Source of the DNA: UBA4720 sp038227135
GTDB lineage: Bacteria > Gemmatimonadota > Gemmatimonadetes > Gemmatimonadales > Gemmatimonadaceae
Direction of reading: 5' to 3'
NCBI GenBank assembly: GCA_038227135.1
Contig: JBBRQC010000007.1
Location: 28,966 to 92,965, forward strand
DNA length: 64,000 bases
Position numbers and translations under genes: made by a program. The notes under the pieces were generated by a model. The model had not been told where the DNA came from, did not search any database, and worked only from the letters and a program-made list of their open reading frames with translations. Shown here piece by piece: positions 43,819 through 52,527 of this stretch. Position 1 is the first letter of the stretch. The number at the start of each line of letters is the position of its first letter.

Positions 43819-44331
43819 CTAGTGCGCGTCGCTCTGATGCTTGAGCAGTGCGTTCCAGCGCGAGTCGGTCGTGGTCGGCGTGCAGTTGCACGAGCTTTCG
43901 TTGAGGTTCGTACCGCAAGTGGCGCACAGTCCCTTGCAGTCTTCGCTGCACTGAACGTACGCCGGAGCCGTCAGTAGCCAGGTTTCTCTCACCGACGGAC
44001 GGAGGTCCAGATTCCGCGCGTTCGGATCGTACAGATACACGTCAGGGTCGTCCGCCTCTTCCGCGCCGGTCTCGGCGAGAAGGAAGTGTACTTCTTCGTC
44101 CACATCTGCGTGGACTTCTTCCAGACAAAGACGGCAAGGCAGCGTTACGCCGCCGTGAATCCGGCCGCTGAAGTAGAACCTCCCTTCACCGGCAGACGAC
44201 AAGCGGCCGACAACCCGAATCGGCTCAAGCGGACGGGGATCGGCTTCTTCCCAGATCGGATCGTCGGGACTGATCGAGCCATCCACCTGGACGGCTTTGG
44301 TTTCCAGCGAACGCAGGTCGAAAGACAACAT
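43819..44331 (-). CDS. DUF177 (YceD-like) protein
   Basis: 170 residues. The family is linked to 23S rRNA handling and sits upstream of rpmF in most bacteria. A central LPCRLCLEEVHADVDEEVHF holds the conserved Cys pair. The C-terminus adds CSEDCKGLCATCGTNLNESS then CNC, a likely metal-binding knuckle seen in many members. Function is known only in outline for the family; the identification is firm. Confidence 0.92.
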   Translation of the reverse strand: MLSFDLRSLETKAVQVDGSISPDDPIWEEADPRPLEPIRVVGRLSSAGEGRFYFSGRIHGGVTLPCRLCLEEVHADVDEEVHFLLAETGAEEADDPDVYLYDPNARNLDLRPSVRETWLLTAPAYVQCSEDCKGLCATCGTNLNESSCNCTPTTTDSRWNALLKHQSDAH

Positions 44332-44351
44332 AAGCCCTTTAAACTAGCGGG

Positions 44352-44357
44352 TTTATA
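44352..44357 (-). promoter_or_regulatory. Possible -10 box for the DUF177-rpmF-plsX-fab unit
   Basis: TATAAA on the minus strand, 20 bases before the DUF177 ATG, with AAAGGG as ribosome-binding site between. The -35 region is poor (TGTCCC at 16 bases). The 66-base gap after ndk contains an A7 run but no hairpin terminator, so read-through from ndk is also possible. Confidence 0.35.
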
Positions 44358-44397
44358 CCCTCGATTCTAGTCGGGGACAGACTTTTTTTCGCAAGCC

Positions 44398-44817
44398 TCA
44401 GGCGAGATCCGCCTCGGGGAAAAAGAAGGTCGCCTCGCGCTGAGCATTCTCATCGGAGTCCGACGCATGGATTGCGTTTCTCTCCTTCGACTCCGCATAA
44501 AGCTTCCGGACCGTGCCTGCGTCGGCCTCGGCGGGGTCGGTCGCGCCGATGACCTTCCTGAGCGTGGCGACCGCGTCTGCGCGCTCGAGGACCATTGGCA
44601 TGCACTTCCCGGACGTCATGAAGCGCGTGAGAGGGGCGAAGAAGGGTCGCTCCTCGTGCACCGCATAGAATGCAGCGGCCTGGGCTTCGGTCAGCCGCAT
44701 GACACGCGAGGCAATGACTTTGAACCCCGCTTTCTCGAGAAGCGCGATGATCAGGCCGCTTTTCGCGGAATTGAAAGCGTCGGGCTTTATGATCGTGAGT
44801 GTTCTATTGCCTGCCAT
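44398..44817 (-). CDS. ndk: Nucleoside diphosphate kinase
   Basis: Balances NTP and dNTP pools. 139 residues: LTIIKPDAFNSAKSGLII at the N-terminus and the active-site histidine in RNAIHASDSDENAQRE. The motif has Ala after the His (HASD rather than the commoner HGSD), which the family allows. Lies 13 bases after sucD, so it may use the GTP or ATP economy of succinyl-CoA synthetase. Confidence 0.97.
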   Translation of the reverse strand: MAGNRTLTIIKPDAFNSAKSGLIIALLEKAGFKVIASRVMRLTEAQAAAFYAVHEERPFFAPLTRFMTSGKCMPMVLERADAVATLRKVIGATDPAEADAGTVRKLYAESKERNAIHASDSDENAQREATFFFPEADLA

Positions 44818-44830
44818 TTCCAGTTCGATC

Positions 44831-45703
44831 CTAGCGCATTGCGCGTTTGAGTAAATCGACTACGTCGATGGGCCGCTTGGCGACTCCAACGCCGTTGTCT
44901 TCGAACGCCTGCATTTTCTCAGCGGCCGTCCCTGCGGATCCGGAGATGATCGCGCCCGCGTGGCCCATGCGCCTCCCAGGAGGTGCGGTCTGGCCAGCGA
45001 TAAACCCGACCACAGGTTTTTTCATTTTCTCCCGGACGAACCGGGCGGCTTCCTGCTCGTCGGTCCCACCAATTTCTCCAATCATCACGACAGCCTCGGT
45101 GTTGGGATCCTTTTGAAAGGCGTCGAGGCAGTCGATGAAGTTGGTGCCGTTGATCGGATCGCCTCCGATTCCCACACACGTCGTCTGTCCGATTTTTGCG
45201 CGCGTCATCTGATAGACGACCTCGTACGTGAGAGTCCCGGAGCGGCTCACGAGACCGACCGGCCCGGGAGTACAAATGCGTCCGGGGATGATTCCAACCT
45301 TTGATAATCCCGGAGAGATGAGACCCGGACAATTGGGGCCGAGCAACCGCGCTCCCTTTTCCCGGACAAAGGGGTTGACGCGGGTCATGTCGAGGACCGG
45401 TACGCCCTCGGTGATGCAAACGATGTAGGGTATTCCGGCGTCCGCCGCTTCCATCATCGCGTCCGCCGCGAACATCGGTGGCACGTAGATCACCGTCGTG
45501 TTCGCATCCGTTGCCGCCACCGCCTCGGCGACAGTGTTGAATATGGGGACCGTGCTCTCGAACTTCTGTCCACCCTTGCCCGGCGTGACGCCGCCAACTA
45601 CCTGGGTGCCATACTCGATCATCTGCTTCGTGTGGAAAGACCCGTCCCGCCCCGTGATTCCCTGGACGATGAGACGCGTGCCCTTGTCGATGAAGATGCT
45701 CAC
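44831..45703 (-). CDS. sucD: Succinyl-CoA synthetase alpha subunit
   Basis: TCA-cycle enzyme subunit that carries the phosphohistidine. 290 residues. GITGRDGSFHTKQMIEYGT (CoA-binding Rossmann), GPNCPGLISPGLSKVGIIPG, and the active-site His248 in GRRMGHAGAIISGSAGTA. Overlaps sucC by 4 bases. Confidence 0.98.
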   Translation of the reverse strand: MSIFIDKGTRLIVQGITGRDGSFHTKQMIEYGTQVVGGVTPGKGGQKFESTVPIFNTVAEAVAATDANTTVIYVPPMFAADAMMEAADAGIPYIVCITEGVPVLDMTRVNPFVREKGARLLGPNCPGLISPGLSKVGIIPGRICTPGPVGLVSRSGTLTYEVVYQMTRAKIGQTTCVGIGGDPINGTNFIDCLDAFQKDPNTEAVVMIGEIGGTDEQEAARFVREKMKKPVVGFIAGQTAPPGRRMGHAGAIISGSAGTAAEKMQAFEDNGVGVAKRPIDVVDLLKRAMR

Positions 45704-46842
45704 GCTGCTTTCCCCGTCGCGAGTGCGACCGCTTTCTTCACTGCTTCATCCATGTCCGTCATCGCCGAGAGTCCATTCTCCTTCAGGATCTTCACCGCAA
45801 CCTCTTCGTTGGTGCCGGTGAGTCTGATCACGAGAGGAACCTTCAGCGGATTCTGTTTGATCGCGGTCACAATTCCATTCGCTACGTCGTCGGTACGGGT
45901 AATGCCGCCGAAGATGTTGAAGAGAATCGCCTTCACACTCGGGTCGCTCGTGATGATTCTGAGCGCTGCGACGACTTTTTCCGGATTCGATGACCCCCCG
46001 ATATCAAGGAAGTTCGCCGGCTCGCCCCCATAGTATTTCACGAGATCCATCGTTGCCATCGCGAGTCCGGCGCCGTTCACCACGCAGCCGACGTTTCCCT
46101 CGAGCTTGATGAATGTCAGGCTCGCCTTTCGGGCCTCGACTTCACTCGATTCCTCTGCCGACTCGTCGCGGAGCGCGGCGATGTCGGGTCGGCGATCCAG
46201 CTCGTTGTCGTCGATCACCATCTTGGCGTCGAGAGCCACGACTTCGCCGGTAGGCGTTGTCACCAGTGGATTGATTTCGGCCAGCGAACCGCCGTTTTCC
46301 GAGAACGCCCTGTAAAGCTGTTGAAGGATCTTCGCGGCGGCGCGCACTTGTTTCATGTCCGAGTACAGAAAGAACGCGAGCTCCATCGCCTCGTACAGCT
46401 GGAGTCCGTAGCGCGGATCCACGGCACGTCGAAGGATCTTGTCCGGAGTCTTGGCGGCGACCTCTTCGATGTCGATTCCACCCGCAGGGCTCGCCATGAA
46501 GACGGCCCGCTTGGAGGCGCGATCGACGATGATGCCAACGTACGCTTCGCTCGCTATGTCGGCCGCCGGTGTGACGAGGACCTTCTGTACCGGAAGACCT
46601 TTGATGCTCAGCTTGAGGATCTGCGCAGCGGTCGCCTTCGCTTCCGCCGGAGTCTTGGCGAGCTTCACTCCGCCTGCCTTCCCTCGCCCGCCAGCGTGGA
46701 CCTGAGCTTTTATCACGACCGTCGTCCCAAACTTGCGCGCGATCGCTTCAGCCTCTTCCGACGTCGTGGCTACCTCTCCAGGAGGAATGGGTATGCCGTA
46801 TTTCCGAAAGATGTCTTTCGCCTGATACTCGTGGATATTCAC
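45700..46842 (-). CDS. sucC: Succinyl-CoA synthetase beta subunit
   Basis: Nucleotide-binding subunit. 380 residues with an ATP-grasp domain (VNIHEYQAKDIFRKYGIPIP, VVIKAQVHAGGRGKAGGVKL) and the CoA-ligase domain (GAGLAMATMDLVKYYGGEPA, FLDIGGSSNPEKV). The start is GTG at 46842 with GGAG five bases upstream. A GC-rich hairpin lies just upstream of this site (46853-46872). Confidence 0.97.
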   Translation of the reverse strand: MNIHEYQAKDIFRKYGIPIPPGEVATTSEEAEAIARKFGTTVVIKAQVHAGGRGKAGGVKLAKTPAEAKATAAQILKLSIKGLPVQKVLVTPAADIASEAYVGIIVDRASKRAVFMASPAGGIDIEEVAAKTPDKILRRAVDPRYGLQLYEAMELAFFLYSDMKQVRAAAKILQQLYRAFSENGGSLAEINPLVTTPTGEVVALDAKMVIDDNELDRRPDIAALRDESAEESSEVEARKASLTFIKLEGNVGCVVNGAGLAMATMDLVKYYGGEPANFLDIGGSSNPEKVVAALRIITSDPSVKAILFNIFGGITRTDDVANGIVTAIKQNPLKVPLVIRLTGTNEEVAVKILKENGLSAMTDMDEAVKKAVALATGKAA

Positions 46843-46852
46843 TCTAGCTCCG

Positions 46853-46872
46853 GACGCGCGCGGACGCGCGTC
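46853..46872 (-). promoter_or_regulatory. GC hairpin and 10-base tandem repeat before the sucC ribosome-binding site
   Basis: CGGACGCGCG occurs twice head to tail (46851-46870). The block forms a perfect 8-bp stem GACGCGCG/CGCGCGTC with a 4-base loop (46853-46872). On the sucC transcript it ends one base before GGAG. No T-run follows, so it is not a standard terminator. It may protect the sucCD mRNA 5' end after processing or modulate translation (inference). Confidence 0.5.
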
Positions 46873-46888
46873 GTGTTGACAATGTGAC

Positions 46889-47836
46889 CTACGGGACGAT
46901 TTCAGTACCGCCAATGCCCTGCACTGCCGCCCTTCCCTTGCTCAGCTCCGTAATAATGGCACGGCCCCTGGTTCGACGCACGTAGTCCGCGGCCGCGGAA
47001 ACTTTGGGCGCCATGCTTCCTTCTCCGAATGCTCCTTCCCGCCCAAGCCGGTCCGCTTCGGCCACGGTCATCGAGCTGATTACGCGCTGCTGATCCGTCC
47101 CCCACTCAGTATAAACGGCGTCGACGTCGGTGAGAATCATGAACAGCTCCGCGCCGAGCTCTCTCGCAAGAACCGCGGCAGCGAGATCCTTATCGACGAC
47201 CGCGTCGACGCCCTCGAGGCCGAGTACGGGGTCCCGATAAACCGGAATACCGCCGCCTCCGCAAGCGATGACAAGGGTCTCACGGTCGACCAAACTCCGG
47301 ATCGTCGACAGCTCGTGGATTGCCAAAGGCATTGGACTTCCCACCACGCGCCGAAGGTGGCCTTTGCCATCCTTCTTCACTGGACGACCTTCTGCGCGCA
47401 GTTCACGCGCTCGACCAACGGAGAGTCCGTGACCGATGAATTTTTTGGGGTCCTTGAGCGCAGGATCATCTTCCGCCACTTCGACCTGTGTGAGCACCGT
47501 TACGACGTCGCGGCTGCTCCCTGCCTTTCGCAGCGCATTTTCGAGGGACTGCTGCAGCATGTACCCAATCCAGCCCGCAGTTCCGGCGACGAGGACGCCG
47601 AGTGGAAGCGGAGCAACCTCGCTCCGCGCTTTCTCGTTGCGGACCAGCTCATCGCCAACCTGCGGTCCATTGCCGTGGACGACAACGACACGCCACCCGT
47701 CGAGCGCCAAATCGACAATCGGACCGAGGCTCTCCCGCGTATGACGGAACTGATCAGCGATCGTCGAGCGCTCTCCCGGTGGCGAAAGGGCGTTGCCGCC
47801 GACGGCGATTACCGCGGTGCGAGGATTGTCCGTCAC
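46889..47836 (-). CDS. arcC: Carbamate kinase
   Basis: 315 residues of the amino-acid-kinase fold: TAVIAVGGNALSPPGERSTI, VVVVHGNGPQVGDELVRNE, VIACGGGGIPVYRDP, DKDLAAAVLARELGAELFM, LTDVDAVYTEWGT and EGSMAPKVSAAADYVRR. It makes ATP from carbamoyl phosphate, or the reverse. The GTG at 47836 overlaps the UPF0182 stop (GTGA). The very long open frame upstream is antisense-like and not coding. No arginine deiminase or ornithine carbamoyltransferase is nearby, so its pathway is unclear. Confidence 0.94.
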   Translation of the reverse strand: MTDNPRTAVIAVGGNALSPPGERSTIADQFRHTRESLGPIVDLALDGWRVVVVHGNGPQVGDELVRNEKARSEVAPLPLGVLVAGTAGWIGYMLQQSLENALRKAGSSRDVVTVLTQVEVAEDDPALKDPKKFIGHGLSVGRARELRAEGRPVKKDGKGHLRRVVGSPMPLAIHELSTIRSLVDRETLVIACGGGGIPVYRDPVLGLEGVDAVVDKDLAAAVLARELGAELFMILTDVDAVYTEWGTDQQRVISSMTVAEADRLGREGAFGEGSMAPKVSAAADYVRRTRGRAIITELSKGRAAVQGIGGTEIVP

Positions 47837-49563
47837 TTGTGCGGTGCGATGAGGACTCCCAGAGAGTCGTATGCGATCCCGAATGCCTTGAGATCCGCCG
47901 CGGCAAGCGCCGCCCGCATCCGGTTGTACAATCGGGTGACCGCGGCTCGGAATGTCGAATCGATCGTCTGCCCGGATTCCGGCGAAACGGGCTCCCACGG
48001 AGATGTGCTCAGCTCTCGCGCAATTCCAGGCGCGCGGTAATCCGCTGAGTTGGAGAACGCCGTGGTCCAGGCCTGGGAAATCGGATCTGGCGCCGGATCG
48101 GCAGCAATCATCACTCGACCCGTGCGTCCGTTCACGAGCGCTGTGCCAGCATGCCGGAAGTAGCTGCGCTCTTCTCCAGCGAGCACGAAGTGCTGGCTCA
48201 GCGGGAAGTTGGACGACGCGGAGTAGAGCTCGAGCTTCCAGTACAAGGTGTCGGCGTGAAACATCGGCTCGATCATGCTGCCTTGCGCAAAAATGGGCAC
48301 GAGCTGGGTGACTCTGGAGCGCACATCGCGCACGGAAATCAGGCGCGCGCGACGGGGAATCGAATCGGAGAGGAGGTCGAAGGACTGATACGCCCATGCG
48401 TACCCGAGCCGCGGCAGGCCATCGCCGAGCCGTGGGCCTGCCACATCGAGCTGCGGATCCGAGATCACGACCAATCCTCTTGCGCCGGGGTAGACGAGAG
48501 AGTCCTGGCGCAGGAGTTGTTGTCCGGCCGCGTTGGTGGTGACGCTGTCGAGCGCAGCCGAAACCGCGGATCCGCTCGGGCCTCCGGTGGATAGAACGTT
48601 CAGCGCAAAGGCCCGTCGGGTGTACTCGGCCCTGGTTGCTACGTATGAGCGCTCGCGGGCCAGCTGGACCGTCTTGGATGCAACACCGCGAACGACGAGC
48701 GGCACGATCTCCTGAACCATTAACGACAGGATCACGATCACGGTCACGGCAACGAAGCTGGTACGCAGCTGGCCCGTCCAGCCGCTCAGAAGTACGGTGA
48801 TGGCGGCAGCGGCCGTCGCGATCGACAGAAGCAATAGCCCGGGAAGCAGCCACTGATGATCGACGTACGAGAAGACCCGGTCACCGCCGCTCCCCCGGAT
48901 CAGGAGATCATACGACTCTAGCCGGTAGCTCCACATCGTGATCAGGAGCAGAACAGCGGCGAGCGCACTCAGATGCCGGCGGACGTAGGCGCTCATTCTC
49001 AGCCCGGCCTTCTCCCACCGCAGTCCCGGGGTGAGCGAATATAAAATCACGATCAGCATCGACACAGACACCACGAGCAGAGTAGCCCACGAATAGAGGG
49101 CTCTCTCGAATGGGAGCCACGTGGTGTAGAACCCGAGATCGTGCTGGAAATACGGATCCGCCTCGCGGAAAGTGACCTTGAGACGCGCAAGCGCGAGCGA
49201 CGTCCAATTCGGAAGGGCGGGCGTGAGTGACGCGGCGATCGCGACAGACAGAACCAACGCCACCCGATCGAGATATTTTCGCGGGACGGCTTCGCCAAAC
49301 TCGACGTTGGCAAGCCGCCGCGGGAGGGTCAGCGAGCCGATACTTCGCCCCAGGGCCGAGAGATTGACGAACGCGATGAGGGTGGCGACGACCCAGCCTG
49401 TTCCGTAGATGAGCAGCATGTCCCCCGCGCGCTCGTTCCACAGCGGCGCTGCGCCCATTGCACCGTACCAGCTATGATCGGCGTAGACCGCCGAGAATGT
49501 GCGACCGCCAACGAGTAATAGAGCTGCGATGACGACCCCCACGAGGATACGCCTGCGGGGCAT
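47833..49563 (-). CDS. UPF0182-family membrane protein, short form
   Basis: 576 residues from the ATG at 49563. The N-terminal half has about seven membrane helices beginning RRRILVGVVIAALLLVGGRT, with YADHSWYGAMGAAPLWNERA just after the first helix, as in UPF0182 proteins. The long extracytoplasmic half is shorter than the roughly 900-residue norm, but the helical C-terminal tail (AAVTRLYNRMRAALAAADLK) is kept, so the shortening is internal. Function of the family is unknown. The in-frame extension upstream is inside the mutase gene. Confidence 0.85.
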   Translation of the reverse strand: MPRRRILVGVVIAALLLVGGRTFSAVYADHSWYGAMGAAPLWNERAGDMLLIYGTGWVVATLIAFVNLSALGRSIGSLTLPRRLANVEFGEAVPRKYLDRVALVLSVAIAASLTPALPNWTSLALARLKVTFREADPYFQHDLGFYTTWLPFERALYSWATLLVVSVSMLIVILYSLTPGLRWEKAGLRMSAYVRRHLSALAAVLLLITMWSYRLESYDLLIRGSGGDRVFSYVDHQWLLPGLLLLSIATAAAAITVLLSGWTGQLRTSFVAVTVIVILSLMVQEIVPLVVRGVASKTVQLARERSYVATRAEYTRRAFALNVLSTGGPSGSAVSAALDSVTTNAAGQQLLRQDSLVYPGARGLVVISDPQLDVAGPRLGDGLPRLGYAWAYQSFDLLSDSIPRRARLISVRDVRSRVTQLVPIFAQGSMIEPMFHADTLYWKLELYSASSNFPLSQHFVLAGEERSYFRHAGTALVNGRTGRVMIAADPAPDPISQAWTTAFSNSADYRAPGIARELSTSPWEPVSPESGQTIDSTFRAAVTRLYNRMRAALAAADLKAFGIAYDSLGVLIAPHK

Positions 49564-49567
49564 CACA

Positions 49568-50935
49568 TCAAACCTGAACGCCTTTTGCGCGGAGCCAACC
49601 CTGCATCTCAGACTGAATATTGTCGAGCTGCTCTTGCGTACGCGCCTCAAAGCGCATCACGAGCACGGGTCCGGTGTTGGATGCGCGAATCAGTCCCCAC
49701 CCCTCTCCGAACTGCACTCGAACACCGTCGACGGTTGTCACTTTGTACTTGGCCCCGAAGTAATGCGTGGCTTCATCGACGATTCCGAACTTCTTGTCGT
49801 CAGGACAATCGACGCGTATCTCCGGCGTGGACACGAACCGCGGGACGTCCGCCAGGAGCTGACGCACGGACTTTCCCGAGTCTGCTATGATGCGAAGCAG
49901 TCTGGCAGCACCATAGAGTGCGTCATCGAATCCGTAGAAGCCCTCCGAAAAGAACATGTGCCCCGAGACCTCACCACCGACCGGTGCGCGAGTCTCGTGC
50001 ATCTTCTGTTCGATCAACGAATGGCCGGTCTTCCACATGACGGGAATTCCTCCCGCCTTTGCTACCGCTTCAGGAAGCGCCTGCGAAGATTTCACGTCGA
50101 ACACGATCGACTGCCCGCCTCCGGTTCTCGCCAGCGCGTCGCGCGCGTAGATGATCAGGAGATAATCCCCCCAGATGATTTCCCCCTGATCGTCGATCAC
50201 TCCGATCCGGTCGGCATCCCCGTCGAACGCTATTCCCACATCAGCCCGATCCTTTTTCACGGCAGCGATCAGCTGCTGAACATTCTTCTCGACAGTCGGG
50301 TCCGGGTGATGATTGGGAAAGGTCCCATCGCTCTCGCAGAACATGCACCGTGGGTTGATGCCGAGCTTCGGAAAGAGCTTGGGGGCTACCAGCGCACCGG
50401 CGCCGTTGCCGCAATCAATGATCACCTTGAGATCGCGCGAGAGCGTGCCAATGCGTCCCACGATGTCGTCGACGTACCGATCAATCACCCGCTCTTCCCG
50501 AAGGGCACCCTTTCCCTTTGGAAATGTCCCCGCCACGGCCAAGTTATACAGGTACTGAATGTCGGCGCCAAAAATAGAGCTCGTGCCCAGGCCCATCTTG
50601 AAACCGTTGTACTCCGGCGGGTTGTGCGACCCGGTAATCTGGATTGACCCAACGACGTCGAGATTGTGCTGCGACCAGTATGCGAGAGGTGTGGGGACGA
50701 CTCCAATGTCGACGACGTCAACGCCGCTCGCGAGCAGCCCCGCCACCAGAGCTGGATGGAGTTTTTCACCCGATGGCCGGTTGTCGCGACCAACCGCGAT
50801 CGTTCCCCTGACGCCCTTCTCCGCCAGAAACCCGGCAAAAGCACCTGCGACCGCCGTGGCTACCGCTTCGGTGAGGTCCTTGCCCGCGATTCCACGGATG
50901 TCGTACTCACGGAAGATGGTGCGCGAGATCGCCAT
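49568..50935 (-). CDS. Phosphomannomutase/phosphoglucomutase
   Basis: 455-residue alpha-phosphohexomutase. Starts ISRTIFREYDIRGIAGKDL; phosphoserine loop SIQITGSHNPPEYNGFKM; metal loop IAFDGDADRIGVIDDQG; sugar loop PVGGEVSGHMFFSEGF; phosphate-binding loop IRASNTGPVLVMRFEA. It likely interconverts Man-6-P/Man-1-P and Glc-6-P/Glc-1-P, feeding nucleotide sugars. Start at ATG 50935, five bases after nuoN. Confidence 0.95.
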   Translation of the reverse strand: MAISRTIFREYDIRGIAGKDLTEAVATAVAGAFAGFLAEKGVRGTIAVGRDNRPSGEKLHPALVAGLLASGVDVVDIGVVPTPLAYWSQHNLDVVGSIQITGSHNPPEYNGFKMGLGTSSIFGADIQYLYNLAVAGTFPKGKGALREERVIDRYVDDIVGRIGTLSRDLKVIIDCGNGAGALVAPKLFPKLGINPRCMFCESDGTFPNHHPDPTVEKNVQQLIAAVKKDRADVGIAFDGDADRIGVIDDQGEIIWGDYLLIIYARDALARTGGGQSIVFDVKSSQALPEAVAKAGGIPVMWKTGHSLIEQKMHETRAPVGGEVSGHMFFSEGFYGFDDALYGAARLLRIIADSGKSVRQLLADVPRFVSTPEIRVDCPDDKKFGIVDEATHYFGAKYKVTTVDGVRVQFGEGWGLIRASNTGPVLVMRFEARTQEQLDNIQSEMQGWLRAKGVQV

Positions 50936-50940
50936 CGGCC

Positions 50941-52527
50941 CTACTTGCCGCTCGACGCTGGATCGGGCCTCCGCGCCACTTCGCCGGTGGTTGCCCTGCT
51001 CGTCGTGCGTGGCAACCCGGCTGGGACTTCCGCGGCGCGCACGTCGGTGGCGAGAATGGGCGTGCTGCGCCGTGTGAAGGAGACGATCGCATCGGGGAAC
51101 AACCCAAAAACCAGAATGACGGCGGCGGAGACCCATACGACTGCCCGCGTCCAGCCGCCCGTTCTATCCGGCAACGACGCGGTGTTGTCCCTCGGCTTCA
51201 TGAACATCACCATAACGACGTACAGGTAGTAGCCGGCGCTCACCAGGCTCGTGAGGACCATCAGCACCGCCAATCTCGTCTGTGGGAATGGAGCCTGGAG
51301 AGCCGCCTGAAGAACGTACCACTTGGCGAAAAACCCAATGCCGCCAAAGATCGGGAAGCCAAGTAGCGCGAGCATGAACACGGCCATGGCACCCGCCAGA
51401 CCAGGACGAACGGTCCACAGCCCGGCATACTCCTCGACGCTCATCCGATCTTCGCCACGTGCGCCCAGCGCGACGATCACTGCGAAGGCACCGAGCGTCG
51501 CCATGGTGTAAGCGAAGAGGTAGAACATGAATGCCGAGCTACCGAGCCTGGTACCGACGACCATCGCCACGAGGATGTAGCCAGCGTGCGCAATGCTCGA
51601 ATACGCGAGCAGCCGCTTGATGTTTCTTTGAGCGAGGGCCACGAGGTTCCCGACGATCATTGTCAGCGCGGCAAGCCACCAGACAGCTTGGTGCCAAGTG
51701 GTGAGAAGCGACGGGAACGCCTCGAGCCACAACCTGAAGAAGGCCGCGAAAGCAGCGGCCTTGACCGCGGCGGCCATGTAGGCAGTGATGGGCGTCGGCG
51801 CTCCCTCGTAGACGTCGGGCGCCCACATGTGGAAAGGCGCCGCAGCAACCTTAAACCCGAAGCCCACGAGAAGGAGTGCTACCCCAACCAGCAATAGAGC
51901 ACTGTGCTCGAGATGGAACTTGCCAATGTTCGCCGCGATGCGCGCGAAGTTGGTCTCTCCGGTTCCACCGTAGACCAGTGCAATCCCGTACAGGAGGAAC
52001 GCCGTCGAAAACGCGCCAAGCAGAAAGTACTTGAGCGCCCCTTCAGCTGACCGCTCTCTCCTTCGATTCATTCCTACCAGGACATAGATGGCGATCGACA
52101 TGAGCTCGACGCCGAGGAATACGATGATGAGATCGCGCGCTGCGGCGAGAATCATCATACCGGACGTCGCCAGCAGAAGGAGCACATGCGACTCGCCCGG
52201 CATGATCCCTTCGCGACTGTTGTAGTCCAGCGACATGGCAATCGTGCCCACCGTCGCGATGAGAAAGATTTCATCCGCCGCCCAGCGGAAATTGTCGACC
52301 GCGATTGGGCCGACGCTCGCGGTGTACCCCTCACGCGCATAGTAGCCGACGAAGACCATCGCGAAAATGCACAGCGCCATGCTGAGGATTCCCACGCTCC
52401 GTTGGTGCTCGTCGCTTTCGGGACGCCAGCCTGCCCAGAGCAGGAGCAGCATCGATCCGCCCATCAGGAACAGGTCGGGACCCAGGGCTCCTGCGAGCTG
52501 GGCGGGCAGGCTCAGATCAAAGGTCAT
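50941..52527 (-). CDS. nuoN: NADH-quinone oxidoreductase subunit N
   Basis: Antiporter-like membrane subunit of complex I. 528 residues, about 14 helices. LMSIAIYVLVGMNRRRERSA and EGALKYFLLGAFSTAFLLYG carry the conserved Glu and Lys; KVAAAPFHMWAPDVYEGAPT and RNIKRLLAYSSIAHAGYI are hallmark loops. C-terminal tail is hydrophilic. ATGA overlap with nuoM. Confidence 0.97.
   Translation of the reverse strand: MTFDLSLPAQLAGALGPDLFLMGGSMLLLLWAGWRPESDEHQRSVGILSMALCIFAMVFVGYYAREGYTASVGPIAVDNFRWAADEIFLIATVGTIAMSLDYNSREGIMPGESHVLLLLATSGMMILAAARDLIIVFLGVELMSIAIYVLVGMNRRRERSAEGALKYFLLGAFSTAFLLYGIALVYGGTGETNFARIAANIGKFHLEHSALLLVGVALLLVGFGFKVAAAPFHMWAPDVYEGAPTPITAYMAAAVKAAAFAAFFRLWLEAFPSLLTTWHQAVWWLAALTMIVGNLVALAQRNIKRLLAYSSIAHAGYILVAMVVGTRLGSSAFMFYLFAYTMATLGAFAVIVALGARGEDRMSVEEYAGLWTVRPGLAGAMAVFMLALLGFPIFGGIGFFAKWYVLQAALQAPFPQTRLAVLMVLTSLVSAGYYLYVVMVMFMKPRDNTASLPDRTGGWTRAVVWVSAAVILVFGLFPDAIVSFTRRSTPILATDVRAAEVPAGLPRTTSRATTGEVARRPDPASSGK

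Noticed and set aside
47837..48853. Long open frame in phase with, and upstream of, arcC
   Set aside because: It lies wholly inside the UPF0182 gene on the same strand in another frame, has an Arg-rich shadow composition, and the arcC family N-terminus begins at the GTG at 47836.
49499..50647. 382-codon plus-strand open frame opposite the phosphohexomutase
   Set aside because: Mirror frame of a strongly conserved minus-strand gene in GC-rich DNA; no recognisable domain.
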